From NCBI GenBank assembly GCA_965211775.1, contig OZ242974.1, positions 1,860,001 through 1,924,000 on the forward strand: DNA of 64,000 nucleotides. Direction: 5' to 3'. A program made the position numbers and the translations under genes. Each line of letters opens with the position of its first letter. The stretch's first letter is position 1. Source of the DNA: Thiodiazotropha sp040506975 (GTDB taxonomy: Bacteria; Pseudomonadota; Gammaproteobacteria; Chromatiales; Chromatiaceae). Shown here in pieces: positions 45,201-54,599 of this stretch. Under the pieces are notes generated by a model, which ran no database searches, was not told where the DNA came from, and saw only the letters and a program-made list of their open reading frames with translations.

Positions 45201-46768
45201 CCCGCATGTTTCATCCGTTTTTAAATTTAGCCGGTGATATGGCCAAGCTTGGATGGTTTGCCCTCACTGGGAACCAAACCTCTATCAAGCCCTGATTTTC
45301 CACCCTCCGGGCAGACTCCCCCTTACCCCCATTGTTGATCAACGTGCCGGGGCAGCACTCTGCCGGGCTATCCCGGCTTGAGTCGTGCCGCCACCTGGAA
45401 AAACAGCGCCTGATAGGGATAGGTGCTGGAGAGCAGGAAGCGGATCCGTCGCGTGTTGCGAATGATGACCGCCCCGATCTTGAACAGTTTGAGCCGGATC
45501 GTGGTCATCTGTGCACGCGCCAGTTCCGTGCCCTTCAGCGCGAGGCGCCGGATGGCCTCCATCAGCACATAGGCCAGACTGGACAGCAGTAGACGAAACT
45601 GATTGGCCCACCAGTAATGCGCGCTGGTGCGATCGGCGAACAGCCCCAGTTGCTGCTCCTTGATTCGGTTCTCCATGTCACCACGGGCGCAGTAGAGGTC
45701 ATCGTAAAGGCGCTGTTTGTCGCCGGCCAGGTTGGTGACGATGAAGCGTGGATTTGGCCCCTTGTCGGTGACCTCCAGTTTGGCGATCACCTTGCGACGC
45801 GTCTTCCAGGTGCTGGCGGCATAGTGAAACTGAAAGAATTCCCGCATCTTCATGCCGGTTCGCTTCGCCAGTTCCTCAACCCACTGCATGGGCTCACGGA
45901 TACACCGCAGCAAGGCGTCATTCTTGGCGATGCCCACGATATAGCCCACAGCGTTGCGCTCGCACCAGCTGAGCATGTGGTGACGGCAAAAGCCGCTATC
46001 GCCCCGAAAGATGATACGCACTTCAGGCCAAGCCCGGCGCAGGCGTTTGACCAACAGCGCCAGAATCGCCCAGGCATGCTTGGGCGCATCGATCCGGCTG
46101 GGCCGCAGATAACTCACCAGCAGTTGATCGCCACAAAAGACATACAGGGGCAGGAAGCAGTAGTGATCGTAGTAGCCGTGAAAGAAGCGGCCTTCCTGGC
46201 GGCCATGCACCGGATCATCCGTGGCGTCGAAATCCAGGATCAGCTCATCGGGTGGTGCATCATATGAGGCAATGAACTGCTCGAGCAGTAGGTTGTGGAC
46301 ATCAACGGCAACCCGGCGATCGACCCGGTTCTCCAGCCGACAAAGTGTCGACTGGCTGCCCAGTACCTCCTCGCGTTCGATCGAGCTCTGTAGGGCCGGG
46401 TCGGTGCGTAGTGTCTGATGGTCGTTCAGATCTTCATAACCCAGGCAGAGCCCATAGACTCGCTGGCGCAACAGGCTCAACTGGCTGTGTTCAATATAGC
46501 GGGGATCTCGCGGGTCGGGGATGACCGCATCAACCGCCTCGAGCAATCCCAGACGCCTGTCGATCTCACGCAGCAGCAACACGCCGCCGTCCGAGGTGAT
46601 ATCGCCACCGGAAAACTCGGCTTGAACCTTACGGCGTTTTAGGGCTGGAAAATCAAAGGCAGTCTGGGTACAGTTTGTCACAGGCAAAATCCTTTCGATT
46701 ACAGTGTAAGCAACTGAATTATATCGAAGTATCAGGATTTTGCCTTTTTAATGCGTGAAATATTGGGG
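45201..46768 (-). mobile_element. IS1380-family insertion sequence, type B, copy 1 (nested)
   Basis: 1568 bp, ends CCCGCATGTTTCA and TGAAATATTGGGG, flanked by CTAT (45197-45200 and 46769-46772). Inserted into the transposase gene of type A copy 2 in opposite orientation. Its ends share the ATATTTCA core with type A. Confidence 0.93.
45368..46681 (-). CDS. IS1380-family transposase (type B, copy 1)
   Basis: 437 aa from the GTG at 46681 (439 aa from the TTG two codons earlier). Clearly related to type A (same FSGGDI-SDGGVLLLR start, DFDATDDPVHG, RGDSGFCRH, GDMENRIKEQQLGLFADRTSAHYWW) but diverged over most of its length. AGGA lies about 10 bases before the GTG. Intact. Confidence 0.92.
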   Translation of the reverse strand: MTNCTQTAFDFPALKRRKVQAEFSGGDITSDGGVLLLREIDRRLGLLEAVDAVIPDPRDPRYIEHSQLSLLRQRVYGLCLGYEDLNDHQTLRTDPALQSSIEREEVLGSQSTLCRLENRVDRRVAVDVHNLLLEQFIASYDAPPDELILDFDATDDPVHGRQEGRFFHGYYDHYCFLPLYVFCGDQLLVSYLRPSRIDAPKHAWAILALLVKRLRRAWPEVRIIFRGDSGFCRHHMLSWCERNAVGYIVGIAKNDALLRCIREPMQWVEELAKRTGMKMREFFQFHYAASTWKTRRKVIAKLEVTDKGPNPRFIVTNLAGDKQRLYDDLYCARGDMENRIKEQQLGLFADRTSAHYWWANQFRLLLSSLAYVLMEAIRRLALKGTELARAQMTTIRLKLFKIGAVIIRNTRRIRFLLSSTYPYQALFFQVAARLKPG

Positions 46769-48774
46769 CTATGTGTTGATGGAAGCGATTCGCCGCTTGG
46801 CCTTACAGGGTACAGAACTGGCCAAGACCCAGGTCGGCACGCTGCGGCTTAAACTACTCAAAGTGGGTGCGGTGGTGATACGCAATACCCGGCGTGTCCG
46901 CTTCCTGCTCTCCAGTGTCTTTCCTTACCAGGCATTGTTCTTCAGTGTGGCCGAACGGCTGGAGCCAGGATAGCACGCGATGAGTGCTGCCCCGGCACGT
47001 TGATAAATAACGGGGTAAGGGGAAGCTGTGCCTGTCAGCCAGAAATCGGGGCGTTTGGAGCCGGTATCATCCTGTTTCTCGTCCCGGCCTTCTCCTCGTG
47101 CCAGTATCGGCAAATGGATGAAATATCCGGGTTAGCCCCTCCCGCTCTTTTGTCATGCCGGTGGTCGTTCTCGAGGGATTGAAGGGCCGTCAACGCGGCA
47201 GTCGTATCGGGGTCCTCAGTCGTGGGACCCATGCGGCCGGTTGGTTGACGCTGGTAGGTCTTCATTTCGAAATCGTATTGGGGCTGGGTTTTATTTTGCT
47301 TGTTCTCAGCCTGATTCCACAAGAGCTGCTCTGGATCGATTGGCAAAGTTACATTTTCGATCCCGATCCGTTGAGTGAGTGGCTGCACCATGGTTGTGCC
47401 TTGTTGGCGATGTCGCTTATCGCCCCCTTCTACGTATCCGGCGGTTTTGCGCTCTATCTCAACCGGCGTAGCCAGCTCGAAGCCTGGGATCTGGAGATTG
47501 GCTTGAGAAACATGGCCCAACATCATCAACGCAGGCCGTTGGCGGGTGCGGTATCGCTGCTGCTTGCCGCCGCCTTGACAGTGGTTGGCATGCAACCTGG
47601 AACCGTTGATGCGTTGGCAATGGATTCCAGGGAGTCTCGGGATCTGATCAATGAGGTTTTGGCCGAGGATGAGTTCGGTCGTTATCGAGAGCTTGGTTAC
47701 TGGAAAACTATAGGCAAGGAGTCAGACGAGGAGGAGAACGGTTGGCTAGTCGAGTGGCTGCAACGACTCGTCGGCGGGTTTGCCAATGACCTGGCATATT
47801 ACGGCGAGGTGGCCCTGTGGCTGGCCGCGGCGGGCATTCTGGCCTATCTGCTCAACTGGTTTATCCAGAACCGCTCTCTGCTACAGGCGAGAGGGGGGGT
47901 ACAGCGCAACAACAACAGACAGATTCCCAGTCAGGTTGCCGGACTCGATCCGCGTCCTGAAAGCTTACCGGCCGATCCGGCCGCAAGTGCCGCCTCCCTG
48001 ATCGAAGATGGTGATTACAGGGGAGGATTCAGCCTGCTCTACAGGGCCGCCTTGTCGGTGTTGGTCCATGATCATGCAATAGAGATTGCCGAGGGTGCCA
48101 CTGAGGGTGAGTGCCTGAGCAGCGTCCACGGTGTGATCGAGGATGATTCCGATGCCTACTTTTCCCGCTTGACCGGAATGTGGCGGCAAACAGCCTATGG
48201 ACATGTGCAGCCGCCAAAGGAGAAGGCGCTGCTGCTGTGTCGTGATTGGCATAGCTTTTTCGGGGCCGGCAGTGCGGAATAACGGTGTGCCAATTGCAGC
48301 CGCTCTGATAGTGCTGATACTCATCGGAGGCTTGCTAGGTTCATGGTTTATGAATAATTTCGAGTATGTATCGGAACAGGTTCGAGGCAACATGGGAGCA
48401 GAGGCAAGACGCAATCCCCTGCTTGCCGCTGAACGCTATCTTTCCCGTCTTGGCCTCTCCGCGAGCAGTCAAACGGGCCGTCAACTCCTCGTCGAACCCC
48501 CGCCGCGGCCGGGATTGCTTCTGGTCAGGGATCTTGGGCCTCCACTTCCCCAATCCCGTGTGGCTGATCTGTTGGATTGGGTGGAGCGTGGCGGCTCTCT
48601 GGTTGTGACACCGGGCAATGCCGTTGAGGAGGGGCGCGGGCATCCGTTATTGGAGCAGTTCGCGGTGGTGGTGGAATCGGATGAGTCTTTCGAAGCGGAA
48701 GAGGTTGGTTCCATCACAATGCCGTGGAGCGGGGTTTCGTTACAGATCGATTTCGATTCAGACAAATGGTTTAG

Positions 48775-50342
48775 CCCGCATGTTTCATCCGTTTTTAAAT
48801 TTAGCCGGTGATATGGCCAAGCTTGGATGGTTTGCCCTCACTGGGAACCAAACCTCTATCAAGCCCTGATTTTCCACCCTCCGGGCAGACTCCCCCTTAC
48901 CCCCATTGTTGATCAACGTGCCGGGGCAGCACTCTGCCGGGCTATCCCGGCTTGAGTCGTGCCGCCACCTGGAAAAACAGCGCCTGATAGGGATAGGTGC
49001 TGGAGAGCAGGAAGCGGATCCGTCGCGTGTTGCGAATGATGACCGCCCCGATCTTGAACAGTTTGAGCCGGATCGTGGTCATCTGTGCACGCGCCAGTTC
49101 CGTGCCCTTCAGCGCGAGGCGCCGGATGGCCTCCATCAGCACATAGGCCAGACTGGACAGCAGTAGACGAAACTGATTGGCCCACCAGTAATGCGCGCTG
49201 GTGCGATCGGCGAACAGCCCCAGTTGCTGCTCCTTGATTCGGTTCTCCATGTCACCACGGGCGCAGTAGAGGTCATCGTAAAGGCGCTGTTTGTCGCCGG
49301 CCAGGTTGGTGACGATGAAGCGTGGATTTGGCCCCTTGTCGGTGACCTCCAGTTTGGCGATCACCTTGCGACGCGTCTTCCAGGTGCTGGCGGCATAGTG
49401 AAACTGAAAGAATTCCCGCATCTTCATGCCGGTTCGCTTCGCCAGTTCCTCAACCCACTGCATGGGCTCACGGATACACCGCAGCAAGGCGTCATTCTTG
49501 GCGATGCCCACGATATAGCCCACAGCGTTGCGCTCGCACCAGCTGAGCATGTGGTGACGGCAAAAGCCGCTATCGCCCCGAAAGATGATACGCACTTCAG
49601 GCCAAGCCCGGCGCAGGCGTTTGACCAACAGCGCCAGAATCGCCCAGGCATGCTTGGGCGCATCGATCCGGCTGGGCCGCAGATAACTCACCAGCAGTTG
49701 ATCGCCACAAAAGACATACAGGGGCAGGAAGCAGTAGTGATCGTAGTAGCCGTGAAAGAAGCGGCCTTCCTGGCGGCCATGCACCGGATCATCCGTGGCG
49801 TCGAAATCCAGGATCAGCTCATCGGGTGGTGCATCATATGAGGCAATGAACTGCTCGAGCAGTAGGTTGTGGACATCAACGGCAACCCGGCGATCGACCC
49901 GGTTCTCCAGCCGACAAAGTGTCGACTGGCTGCCCAGTACCTCCTCGCGTTCGATCGAGCTCTGTAGGGCCGGGTCGGTGCGTAGTGTCTGATGGTCGTT
50001 CAGATCTTCATAACCCAGGCAGAGCCCATAGACTCGCTGGCGCAACAGGCTCAACTGGCTGTGTTCAATATAGCGGGGATCTCGCGGGTCGGGGATGACC
50101 GCATCAACCGCCTCGAGCAATCCCAGACGCCTGTCGATCTCACGCAGCAGCAACACGCCGCCGTCCGAGGTGATATCGCCACCGGAAAACTCGGCTTGAA
50201 CCTTACGGCGTTTTAGGGCTGGAAAATCAAAGGCAGTCTGGGTACAGTTTGTCACAGGCAAAATCCTTTCGATTACAGTGTAAGCAACTGAATTATATCG
50301 AAGTATCAGGATTTTGCCTTTTTAATGCGTGAAATATTGGGG
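48775..50342 (-). mobile_element. IS1380-family insertion sequence, type B, copy 2
   Basis: 1568 bp, the same ends as the nested copy. TTAG flanks it (48771-48774 and 50343-50346). Its sequence matches copy 1 wherever I compared them. It interrupts the DUF4350 gene. Confidence 0.93.
48942..50255 (-). CDS. IS1380-family transposase (type B, copy 2)
   Basis: The encoded protein is identical to that of the nested type B copy over its full length, 437 aa from GTG 50255. Intact catalytic residues, so it may be active. Two identical copies 2 kb apart could recombine and delete the DUF4129 3' end between them. Confidence 0.92.
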   Translation of the reverse strand: MTNCTQTAFDFPALKRRKVQAEFSGGDITSDGGVLLLREIDRRLGLLEAVDAVIPDPRDPRYIEHSQLSLLRQRVYGLCLGYEDLNDHQTLRTDPALQSSIEREEVLGSQSTLCRLENRVDRRVAVDVHNLLLEQFIASYDAPPDELILDFDATDDPVHGRQEGRFFHGYYDHYCFLPLYVFCGDQLLVSYLRPSRIDAPKHAWAILALLVKRLRRAWPEVRIIFRGDSGFCRHHMLSWCERNAVGYIVGIAKNDALLRCIREPMQWVEELAKRTGMKMREFFQFHYAASTWKTRRKVIAKLEVTDKGPNPRFIVTNLAGDKQRLYDDLYCARGDMENRIKEQQLGLFADRTSAHYWWANQFRLLLSSLAYVLMEAIRRLALKGTELARAQMTTIRLKLFKIGAVIIRNTRRIRFLLSSTYPYQALFFQVAARLKPG

Positions 50343-50987
50343 TTAGTGTGTATAGCGAGGATACCTATTCAGCATCACCGGATGACGGGTATTCGCATCT
50401 GTTGCGTTTTCCCTGGGGCGAGGGTGGCGTGACCTTTCTCAGCGACAGCGACTTTTTGACCAATGACCGGATTGGTGAGAAGGACCATGCCCTGTTGCTG
50501 GCATATCTTGCCGATGATCTGGATCACGCCTGGCTTCTATACGATTCCCAGATGCCATCCCTGATATCATTCATCTGGCGGGTTGCCCCTTATCTGCTGA
50601 TCAGCATTGCACTGTTTGGAATTGTCGCTATCCGGCGAATCCAGTACACCACCGGTCCGTTGCTTTCACCGCGCATGACGAAGCATCGGGATCTGTTGGA
50701 GCATCTGCAGGCGACTGCAGAGTTTACCTGGCGGCAGAATCCTTCCGCGGGTTTGCTTGAGGCGACGCGCAAGGAGGTGGAAAAGCGCTGGTTGGTAAGC
50801 CACCCTCTGTTGCAACAGATGGATCAAAAGGCCCGCTGCGGCTGGTTGGCGAACCACACGGGGATGACCGCCGATTCGATACATAGAGCGCTCTATTCCC
50901 AGCAGGGCGATACGGGTCAACTGATCAAAACCACAACAAATCTGCAACGGCTTTTTGCCGCGTTGCACCCAGACAGGAATCAATACA

Positions 50988-51962
50988 ATGGTAGCGGAAG
51001 CAGGGTTAAGTGAGTCTCTTATACAGCGTGCCAGAGGGCTGGAAGAGGAGATGGCGCGTGTGGTAATCGGCCAGCAGCGCGTTGTACATGAAGTGATACT
51101 GGCGCTCTACTCTGCCGGGCATGTGCTGGTGGAAGGGGTGCCCGGATTGGGCAAGACATTGCTGGTGCGCTGCCTGGCGGCGGCAGTGAAGGGATCGTTC
51201 AGTCGCATCCAGTTCACGCCGGACCTGATGCCGAGTGATATTTCAGGTCATATCATGTTTGATATGAAGAGTGAAAACTTCCGGGTACGCAAGGGACCGG
51301 TATTTACCAATCTACTGCTCGCCGATGAGATCAATCGTTCTCCGGCCAAGACCCAATCGGCGCTGCTGGAGGCGATGCAGGAGCAGCAAGTCACCATCGA
51401 AGGCCGTACCTTCCCGCTCTCTCCCCCATTCCTGGTTTTGGCGACCCAGAATCCTATCGAACAGGAGGGTACCTATCCGCTGCCACAGGCACAACTCGAT
51501 CGTTTCCTGCTCAAGGTGTTTATCGACTATCCCGCCGAGGGAGATGAGCAGTCGATGGTAAAACAGGTGACCCGGGGTGTTGTCGGCGATCAGCTCGATA
51601 CATCGGCCATTCGTCCCCAGTTGAATGTGGACGAGATCCCGCGATTGCAATCAACTATCGCGAAACTGGAGATGGATGAGCAGATTATCGATTACGCGGT
51701 ACGCCTGGTCAGGGCGGCGCGCGACTGGAACGGGATCGAGGCGGGTCCCGGGCCTCGCGGGAGCATAGCGCTACTTCGGGTAGCCAGGGCCGAGGCGTTT
51801 TTATCCCAGCGTGACTATGTTACACCTGACGATATCAAGGTGGCGGCACTGCCGGTTCTGCGACATCGTATTCGACTCGCCACCGACCTGGAGATCGAAG
51901 GTTATCAGCCGGACGATGTACTGAACGATCTACTGGCAAATATACCCGCACCACGCCAGTGA
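50988..51962 (+). CDS. MoxR-family AAA+ ATPase
   Basis: 324 aa. Walker A GVPGLGKT (about residues 47-54), Walker B LLADEINRSPAKTQSALLEAMQE, sensor 1 ATQNPIEQEGTYPLPQAQLDRF and the C-terminal lid domain (SIALLRVARAEAFL). MoxR ATPases act as chaperone-like partners of von Willebrand factor-type proteins. ATG 50988 is preferred over the upstream start at 50955 because the family begins about 20 residues before the VIGQ motif. It overlaps DUF4350 by 26 bp and DUF58 by 4 bp. It lies downstream of three IS elements, so its expression may be affected. Confidence 0.93.
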   Translation: MVAEAGLSESLIQRARGLEEEMARVVIGQQRVVHEVILALYSAGHVLVEGVPGLGKTLLVRCLAAAVKGSFSRIQFTPDLMPSDISGHIMFDMKSENFRVRKGPVFTNLLLADEINRSPAKTQSALLEAMQEQQVTIEGRTFPLSPPFLVLATQNPIEQEGTYPLPQAQLDRFLLKVFIDYPAEGDEQSMVKQVTRGVVGDQLDTSAIRPQLNVDEIPRLQSTIAKLEMDEQIIDYAVRLVRAARDWNGIEAGPGPRGSIALLRVARAEAFLSQRDYVTPDDIKVAALPVLRHRIRLATDLEIEGYQPDDVLNDLLANIPAPRQ

Positions 51963-53263
51963 TCCCCACAACCCGCCTGACAATAGCCACGGCCCTGTTG
52001 ATACTGCCGGCACTGCTGGCGGTTTGGTTTCCCTTTTGGGGGCTATCCTGGAAGCTGCTCACACCGCTGCTGTTGTTGCTTGCCCTGCTTGATCTGCTGC
52101 GATTACGCCGGTTACCGTCGCCTGAGTTGCTGCGTAAGGTCCGTACCAGCATACCCGTGGGTGTCTGGACCGGCGTGGAGCTGGATCTGCGCAACCGGTC
52201 GGATATTGCGCTCGATGTTGTGGTTCACGATCACTATCCGCAAGGATTCGAAGTGGAACAGCAGCCCCAGTCCCTCGTCGTCCCCGCGCATCGCCAGCTC
52301 AATCTGTTCTATCGCGTATTGGCTAAACGTCGGGGTGAGGGGCGATTCAGCGGTGCCGATCTGGTGATTCGCTCTCCCCTGGGATTGTGGCGGCAGATAC
52401 GCTTCGTCGATCACCTCACCCAAGTTCGCGTATTCCCGAATTTTCGTGAAATAGCGCCCTACGCCTTATTGGCTACCGACAATCATCTCAGTCAAATGGG
52501 TGTCCGCAGGCGGCAACGTCGCGGCGAGGGGAGTGATTTCCACCAGCTGAGGGAGTACAGAACGGGGGATTCATTGCGACAGATCGACTGGAAGGCGAGT
52601 TCCCGTTATCGCCGCCTGATCTCCAAGGAGTATCAGGATGAACGTGACCAACAGCTGGTATTCATGCTTGATTGCGGCAGGCATATGCGCCATGAAGATG
52701 GCGCAGGCGCACATCTCGACCAGGCGTTGAATGCAATGCTGTTGCTCTGCTATGTCGCGGACCGTCAGGGAGATGCCGTCGGGTTTCTCAGCTTTGGTGG
52801 GGATGAGCGGTGGCAACCGCCGATGAAAGGCGGGGACGTGGTGCGACGTCTGCTGGATCGAACCTATGATATCGAATCCACCCTGCAGGCCTCTGACTAT
52901 CTCGGCGCTGCGCATAAACTGACGATGTTGCAGCGGCGACGGGCCCTTGTGGTCATCTTGACAAACAGCCGTAACGAGGAACGAGACGATCTGTTGAAGG
53001 CGGTGTCATTGCTGGTGCGCAGACATCTGGTTGTAATCGCGGATTTGCATGAGGCGTCGCTGGATTCTGTGGTTCAGACGCCGGTTGTCAACCTACAGGG
53101 AGCGTTACGCTTTCAGGCCGTGATGGACTATCTCGGGCAGCGGAAACAGGGCCATGAGAGACTCGCTCACCGGGGCGCCCTGATAATGGACTGTCGGCCT
53201 CAGCAACTGCCGGTCACGCTGGTAAACACCTATCTCGATGTGAAGGGATCGGGTCGTCTTTGA
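51959..53263 (+). CDS. DUF58 domain-containing membrane protein
   Basis: 434 aa. Two adjacent N-terminal membrane segments (residues about 5-45), a beta-rich extracytoplasmic region (about 50-190), then the DUF58 domain with EYRTGDSLRQIDWKASSRYRRLISKEY (about 200-226) and a von Willebrand-like fold around LVFMLDCGRHM, whose Asp-x-Gly resembles a degenerate MIDAS. The start is GTG 51959 (GTGATC), overlapping moxR. It is the last gene of the operon. DUF58 proteins are typical partners of MoxR. Confidence 0.92.
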   Translation: MIPTTRLTIATALLILPALLAVWFPFWGLSWKLLTPLLLLLALLDLLRLRRLPSPELLRKVRTSIPVGVWTGVELDLRNRSDIALDVVVHDHYPQGFEVEQQPQSLVVPAHRQLNLFYRVLAKRRGEGRFSGADLVIRSPLGLWRQIRFVDHLTQVRVFPNFREIAPYALLATDNHLSQMGVRRRQRRGEGSDFHQLREYRTGDSLRQIDWKASSRYRRLISKEYQDERDQQLVFMLDCGRHMRHEDGAGAHLDQALNAMLLLCYVADRQGDAVGFLSFGGDERWQPPMKGGDVVRRLLDRTYDIESTLQASDYLGAAHKLTMLQRRRALVVILTNSRNEERDDLLKAVSLLVRRHLVVIADLHEASLDSVVQTPVVNLQGALRFQAVMDYLGQRKQGHERLAHRGALIMDCRPQQLPVTLVNTYLDVKGSGRL

Positions 53264-53283
53264 GATGACGGGTGTTGTAAAAG

Positions 53284-53345
53284 CAAGCCGCAAATCGACG
53301 CAAATAATGATAAGTCCGCAAATGAACGCGAATCAACGCAAATAG
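53284..53345. repeat. GCAAATGAACGC-type dispersed repeat
   Basis: CAAGCCGCAAATCGACGCAA... contains three or four near-repeats of CGCAAAT and the 23-base motif CCGCAAATGAACGCGAATCA shared with the inverted arms at 35866-36082. It lies in the 260-bp gap before pssA. Probably a fragment of a dispersed intergenic repeat; no gene is seen in the gap. Confidence 0.55.
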
Positions 53346-53523
53346 TCTTTCAAAAACGCAACATGACATCAGATGGTGCGGAAGCGGGACCCTGCTCCAG
53401 ATGCTGACTTAGCCAGTTCTGCATTTGGATATTGTGGGTAAATGGGGAATCATTCGGTGTGGCGCTTTTACCGGTCAGCCTTGTTATAATCCCGGGGATA
53501 TTTTACTAAATCGGGTCGGAACC

Positions 53524-54294
53524 ATGGAGCCTGAAGAGAGCAAGCAGAAGAAAAGAAGTCGAGGGATCTATCTGTTACCGAACCTGTTCACGACCGCCGC
53601 CCTGTTTGCAGGCTTCTATGCCATCCTGGCGGCCGTCAACGGTAAATATGAGATCGCATCCGTCGCTATCTTCGTAGCCATGCTGATGGATGGCCTGGAC
53701 GGGCGTGTGGCGCGGATGACCAAGACCCAGAGCGCCTTCGGTGCAGAGTATGACAGTCTGTCGGATATGGTTTCGTTTGGACTGGCTCCGGCCCTGGTCG
53801 TCTACATCTGGGCATTGAGTGATCTGGGTAAACTGGGCTGGCTGGCGGCCTTTATCTATACCGCCACAGCTGCCTTGCGACTGGCCCGGTTCAATACCCA
53901 GCTGACCAATACGGATAAGGAATACTTTCAAGGATTGCCGAGCCCGTCCGCGGCAGCCATCATGGCCGGGGGGGTCTGGCTGGGTGTCGATTATGGAATG
54001 GACGGTAATACGCTGGGCTGGCCGGCCGCAATCTTAACCACCCTTACCGGGTTACTGATGGTGAGTAATTTTCGTTATCACAGTTTCAAGGAGATCGACT
54101 CCCAGGGCAAGGTGCCGTTTATCGCCCTGGTGGTGGTTGTGATCGTGCTGGCTATCGTGCAGACTCATCCGCCCACGGTGCTGTTTCTACTGTTTCTTGC
54201 CTATGCGATCTCAGGGCCTGTCCTGACCCTGGTCCAGTTGCGTAAGCATCGCGAGCAAAGAATCACCAGCGAACGCAGGGGTGATGAACCCTGA
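53524..54294 (+). CDS. pssA: Phosphatidylserine synthase (CDP-alcohol phosphatidyltransferase)
   Basis: 256 aa inner-membrane enzyme joining CDP-diacylglycerol and serine. The CDP-alcohol phosphotransferase motif is visible as DGLDGRVARMTK...GAEYDSLSD (about residues 59-83, with its four Asp). About seven membrane segments follow. ATG 53524 gives MEPEESKQKKRSRGIYLLPN, the typical start; a longer frame from 53425 is rejected. This is the type II (Bacillus/Sinorhizobium) form rather than the E. coli peripheral form. A miniature element follows 13 bp later. Confidence 0.93.
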   Translation: MEPEESKQKKRSRGIYLLPNLFTTAALFAGFYAILAAVNGKYEIASVAIFVAMLMDGLDGRVARMTKTQSAFGAEYDSLSDMVSFGLAPALVVYIWALSDLGKLGWLAAFIYTATAALRLARFNTQLTNTDKEYFQGLPSPSAAAIMAGGVWLGVDYGMDGNTLGWPAAILTTLTGLLMVSNFRYHSFKEIDSQGKVPFIALVVVVIVLAIVQTHPPTVLFLLFLAYAISGPVLTLVQLRKHREQRITSERRGDEP

Positions 54295-54307
54295 GTGCTA
54301 TCGGCTA

Positions 54308-54538
54308 GGGCCTGTTAACACTGATCCAAGACACTTCACGGGCTGTTCGTTTCTGAGTCGTTGGCCAGCTATCCGGTCAGCTTGGATATTTGTCGTGTCT
54401 ATCTTGTCTACATGCAAGCGGCCTGCGCGCAAACATTACCCTTCGAGGGTCTTGGATTATCGATGATTGGCATTCCGTAGGGCGTGGGTTATATTCGATC
54501 GTTATCTTAGGGCCGATTGGATTAGTGTTAACGGGCCC
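54308..54538. mobile_element. Miniature inverted-repeat element (231 bp), complete copy 2
   Basis: GGGCCTGTTAACACTGATCC... at the left and its inverted partner GGATTAGTGTTAACGGGCCC at the right. TA flanks both ends (54306-54307 and 54539-54540). The termini are those of the element at 32506-32797 but the interior sequence is unrelated and has no gene. The leu/pss gap (54295-54599) holds this element and nothing else apparent. Confidence 0.8.
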
Positions 54539-54599
54539 TAAAAAAAGCCGTTTGGCCGGCAGCCAATCGCTGCCGCGCTGAATCCTGCTGGAGTGGAGT

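Larger units (their letters stand above)
44088..46973 (+). pseudogene. IS1380 type A transposase, split by type B element
   Basis: The 5' part (GTG 44088 to 45200) ends at LSSLAY and the 3' part (46773 to the stop at 46973) resumes VLMEAIRRLALQ. Joined across the CTAT duplication they restore the same 437-aa protein as the other type A copies. This copy cannot make active transposase. Confidence 0.93.
44000..47131 (+). mobile_element. IS1380-family insertion sequence, type A, copy 2, itself interrupted
   Basis: Ends CCCGAATATTTCA (44000-) and TGAAATATCCGGG (-47131), flanked by TTAG (43996-43999 and 47132-47135). Without the inserted type B element and one of its CTAT copies, it is 1560 bp, identical in length to copies 1 and 3. 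It lies in the DUF4129 gene with its transposase on the plus strand. Confidence 0.93.
43662..48282 (+). pseudogene. DUF4129-domain membrane protein gene, split by IS1380 type A copy 2
   Basis: The 5' part is 43662-43999 and the 3' part 47136-48282. Joined after removing the IS and one TTAG copy, they give a continuous 494-codon frame (1485 bp). The junction reads LTWRRFSPSRSFVMPVVVLEG, with no stop and no frame change. The N-terminus has two hydrophobic segments (PLWSLWLCSALPMMVVLALL). The 3' part carries three or four more and the C-terminal DUF4129 domain (YRGGFSLLYRAALSVLVHDHAI). A C-terminal fragment could start at ATG 47155. DUF4129 proteins are usually encoded with MoxR/DUF58, as here. 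The insertion nearly certainly inactivates the gene. Confidence 0.88.
48272..51013 (+). pseudogene. DUF4350-domain protein gene, split by IS1380 type B copy 2
   Basis: The 5' part is 48272-48774 and the 3' part 50347-51013. Removing the IS plus one TTAG restores a 390-codon frame (1170 bp), with junction DSDKWFSVYSEDTYSAS. GTG 48272 overlaps the DUF4129 gene by 11 bp. The product has one N-terminal membrane segment (IAAALIVLILIGGLLGSWF), a DUF4350-like domain (RDLGPPLPQSRVADLLDWVERGGSLVVTPG), then a second membrane segment after the insertion site (VAPYLLISIALFGIVAI). It is the second broken gene of the MoxR operon. The 3' end overlaps moxR by 26 bp. Confidence 0.87.

Noticed and set aside
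53284..53345. CGCAAAT copies as a CRISPR array
   Set aside because: Units are irregular, short and without unique spacers of equal length.
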